DNA of 64,000 nt from Sphagnum magellanicum. Its lineage: Eukaryota > Streptophyta > Sphagnopsida > Sphagnales > Sphagnaceae. The stretch lies in the NCBI GenBank assembly GCA_021904315.1, contig CM038908.1, positions 28,540,501 through 28,604,500 on the forward strand, in the 5' to 3' direction. The position numbers and the translations under genes are program-made. How positions within the stretch are numbered: the first letter of the stretch is position 1; each line of letters opens with the position of its first letter. Shown in pieces: positions 61,683-64,000 of this stretch. The notes under the pieces are model-generated. The model saw only the letters and a program-made list of their open reading frames with translations, did not search any database and was not told where the DNA came from.

Positions 61683-64000
61683 CTAGTCTGGTGGAGCATA
61701 AAAGATTTGGCGGTCTCGACGAGATCTCTCCCATTGGTGACCATCGGCATCTTGGACGATGCATAATGGACAGCCTTCCTCAAAATCGAGGTTGCCCTTT
61801 TGATCTGAATGTCCGATGAATTGGTAGGGTCCCTCCCAACTTGCAGTCAGAGCTCTTCTCTTCCCTGGCTTCTTCATCTTCACCATCGTCTGGCCTGCAA
61901 TCAAGCCCTTAAACAAATGTTTACCTCTTCTGGCAGCATATACTTTCTTTTGTTGCTGCTGAGCTTGCTCCACATTGAGTAGATTGTTGTTGTGGATACT
62001 CGCAATTAGCTCCACTTTCTGCAGAAACTAAGCTGCAGCAGTTTCCATATCCACACCATCGTCAGTTTCAGCAGTCAGGGCTTGCAAGTAGTTGTCTGCC
62101 CTCAATCGTGGTGTTTGACCAGTAAGGATCATGAACGGAGAAAACTTTGTACTTGTTTGTATTCCACAGCGGTACCCAAACAGAACCTTGGCTAATTGCT
62201 GGTCCTAACAATCCATGTTGGCAGGAGTAGCAGCAAGCACAGTTATACCATGCTTGATGGTCTTGATCATGCGCTTAGCCATCCCATTGCACTGAGGCCA
62301 TTGAGGCGCAGTGTGTTGGTGCTGAATGGCATAATCCCTACACATTACATCGAACTCTGCAGCCCACTTCCCCCCATTGTCAGTCAACATGAATTTGGGA
62401 ACCCCATACCTACAAATTATCTCATCCTCCGAGAACCTAGCTACTGTCTTTGCTCCATGGTCAGCAACCGCCTTTGCTTCGCACCACTTTGAGTAGTGGT
62501 CGATGGCCACCAAAATATACTTGTTGCTCGACTTAGTCTTAGGTAATGGCCCTGTAGTGTCCAGTGTAACTCGATGGAATAAATCACAAATCAGAATGCT
62601 TTTCAATTGTTCATCTCTAGATCGGATGTTGCCTGAGCATCTCACCAATTGGCATTGTTGGCACCCCTTGACCACTGCCTTCACTTCTTCAGTTCGATTG
62701 TGCTAGAAGTACCTTCGTCAAACTTCTGCCAACGTCCGTTGTTCCCCAAAGTGCCCCAGGTCTTCATGCATCTGTCTCACTAGAGACACCCTCTCCTCAG
62801 ATTTGGGCACGAGTAACGCTTTGAAGAAAAGCTTCTGCTCTTTCCAACAATAGTTGCTTGCCCTCTTTTTGATCCTCTTGGCTTCTTCATAGTCTATTGC
62901 ATCAGGCAGTGCGCCTTCCTTCAGAAACATTAAACAATCTGTGTCCTCCCATATGTCAACGCAACTTGACCTTACTTCGTGATCTTCCTCATCCTCGGAT
63001 TGTGTAGGACTCAATTCATGGTCCCCAAACTCAGACAATTCCTGAGCTGCCAAAGCCAACTCCAATTGTTGTCGCTTGTCAAAGTACTTAGGCACTCTTC
63101 TCTTCAGTGCCGCTCGCACTCCTCCGCACTGCTCAGGTTTGTCTCCCGTTGACACTGCTCCCTCTTCTGGAAGAGGTTCCTCAAATAGATCTTCTGTTGA
63201 TGCAACGTCGAGCATATACAATTGATGGTTGCCGACACACATCCAGTCTGTTTCCTCCCCTGCTTTAACACAGAGAAGCTCTCCATCTTCCTTAGGCTCA
63301 TAAGCTGGAATACCTGCAATGTCTTGGATCTCTGCACCAAAATCATCGTCATCTGCAGCTGATCCAACATGGTTCCTGCTCAAGGCATCCACATTTGTGT
63401 GCCTGAGTCCTAGTCAGTGTACTATCTTGAAACTAAAGTCTTGCAGCATGCTGACCCATCTGCCTCTCCTACCATGTGCATCAGATACAGTCTCTAACCA
63501 CTCTAATGGTTTGTGGTCTGTGCGTAGGATGAAGTGCTTCATGTGCAAGTATTGCTTGAAATGCATCACGCCCCAGATCAGAGCGTAGCATTCTCCTTCC
63601 ATCGGATGGAATTTCCTCTAAGCCTCAGTCAGGCTCTTGCTGGCATACGCTATGACTTTTTCGAACTTCCCTTCCTTTTGTGACAGAATGGCTCCAATTC
63701 CCTTGGTCGACCAATCCACGTCCAACCAGAAGGTTTGCTTGAAATTCGGTCTTGTGAGCACTGGCGCATCCACTAGTGCTGCCTTCAACGCCTGGTATGC
63801 CTGTTCACAGCGCATATCCCATACAAATGCAACGTCCTTCTTCGTTAATTCAAACAACGAACCTGCCAAGTTCGAGTATCCTCTAACATACTTGCGGTAG
63901 TAATCTTTCAGACCTAAGAATGATCTGACGCTTGGGACATTCTTCGATGTTGGGAAATGCAACACCACTTCTATTTTCCGAGGGTCGGGTCGGATACCTT
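61683..64000 (-). mobile_element. Ty3/gypsy LTR retrotransposon, 3' part of pol
   Basis: Minus-strand pol region in the Ty3/gypsy order: end of reverse transcriptase and RNase H (SFLGLKDYYRKYVRGYSNLA near 63900; then FWLDVDWSTKGIGAILSQKE and LRTDHKPLEWLE), a spacer beginning MDALSRNHVG near 63390, the integrase zinc-binding part (HEDLGHFGEQRTLAEV near 62730), the integrase core (DTTGPLPKTKSSNKYILVAI, then MLTDNGGKWAAEF, 62205-62684) and a C-terminal tail to 61683. RNase H before integrase separates it from Ty1/copia. It continues past the window end. It is a fossil, interrupted at roughly five points in the visible part, yet motifs are well kept, so it is younger than the other relics here. 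Confidence 0.9.

Noticed and set aside
60830-61819. Plus-strand frames of 92 and 186 codons
   Set aside because: They lie antisense to the Ty3/gypsy element's 3' end and probable LTR; open length reflects base composition.
1-64000. CRISPR arrays, rRNA genes, tRNA genes, bacterial operons
   Set aside because: None seen; direct repeats here lack the unique-spacer pattern of CRISPR and the window is clearly eukaryotic.

Overview
This window is nuclear DNA from a land plant. The evidence is spliced genes with GT-AG introns, a plastid MEP-pathway kinase gene (ISPE), an SR45a-type plant splicing factor, a plant-type mitoribosomal protein gene with telomere-like promoter motifs, and remnants of plant transposons. 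The mix of Helitron, pogo/Tigger, hAT and Ty3/gypsy relics in AT-rich DNA would fit a large, repeat-rich genome such as a fern, lycophyte or gymnosperm, but I cannot name the organism.

Layout. (1) 1-2.4 kb: the 3' end of a decayed Helitron (PIF1-like helicase, terminal hairpin and CTAG end), then two diverged copies of a short non-autonomous DNA transposon. (2) 2.4-19.9 kb: a gene island. It holds an intact-looking SR45a-like splicing factor (+, seven coding exons, intron directly after the ATG); an hnRNP F/H-like three-RRM gene (-, eleven exon pieces, clearly damaged); unassigned exon-like fragments; an ISPE gene (+, nine of ten traced exons good, one eroded); and an intact mitoribosomal mS23 gene (-, four exons, 184 aa) with a (CCCTAAA)-type promoter block. 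SR45a and the hnRNP-like gene converge, as do ISPE and mS23. (3) 19.9-60.8 kb: AT-rich intergenic DNA with no supportable host gene. It contains many small tandem arrays, several dispersed repeat families, and relics of a pogo/Tigger element (32.1-34.6 kb), a transposase-like element of uncertain class (43.2-46.6 kb) and a hAT-like element (51.5-54.2 kb). (4) 60.8-64 kb: the 3' part of a Ty3/gypsy element on the minus strand, running off the window end.

The host genes have housekeeping roles (pre-mRNA splicing, RNA binding, isoprenoid precursor synthesis, mitochondrial translation) and show no sign of acting together as one system. I found no convincing new multi-gene system. The observations most worth a second look are the two partly decayed host genes beside two intact ones, a composite repeat array filling an mS23 intron, a long miRNA-like foldback in an ISPE intron, and a tandem array that begins inside the 3' coding end of the Tigger relic. 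Exon boundaries were set by hand from splice consensus, codon phase and recalled family sequences, without alignment software.
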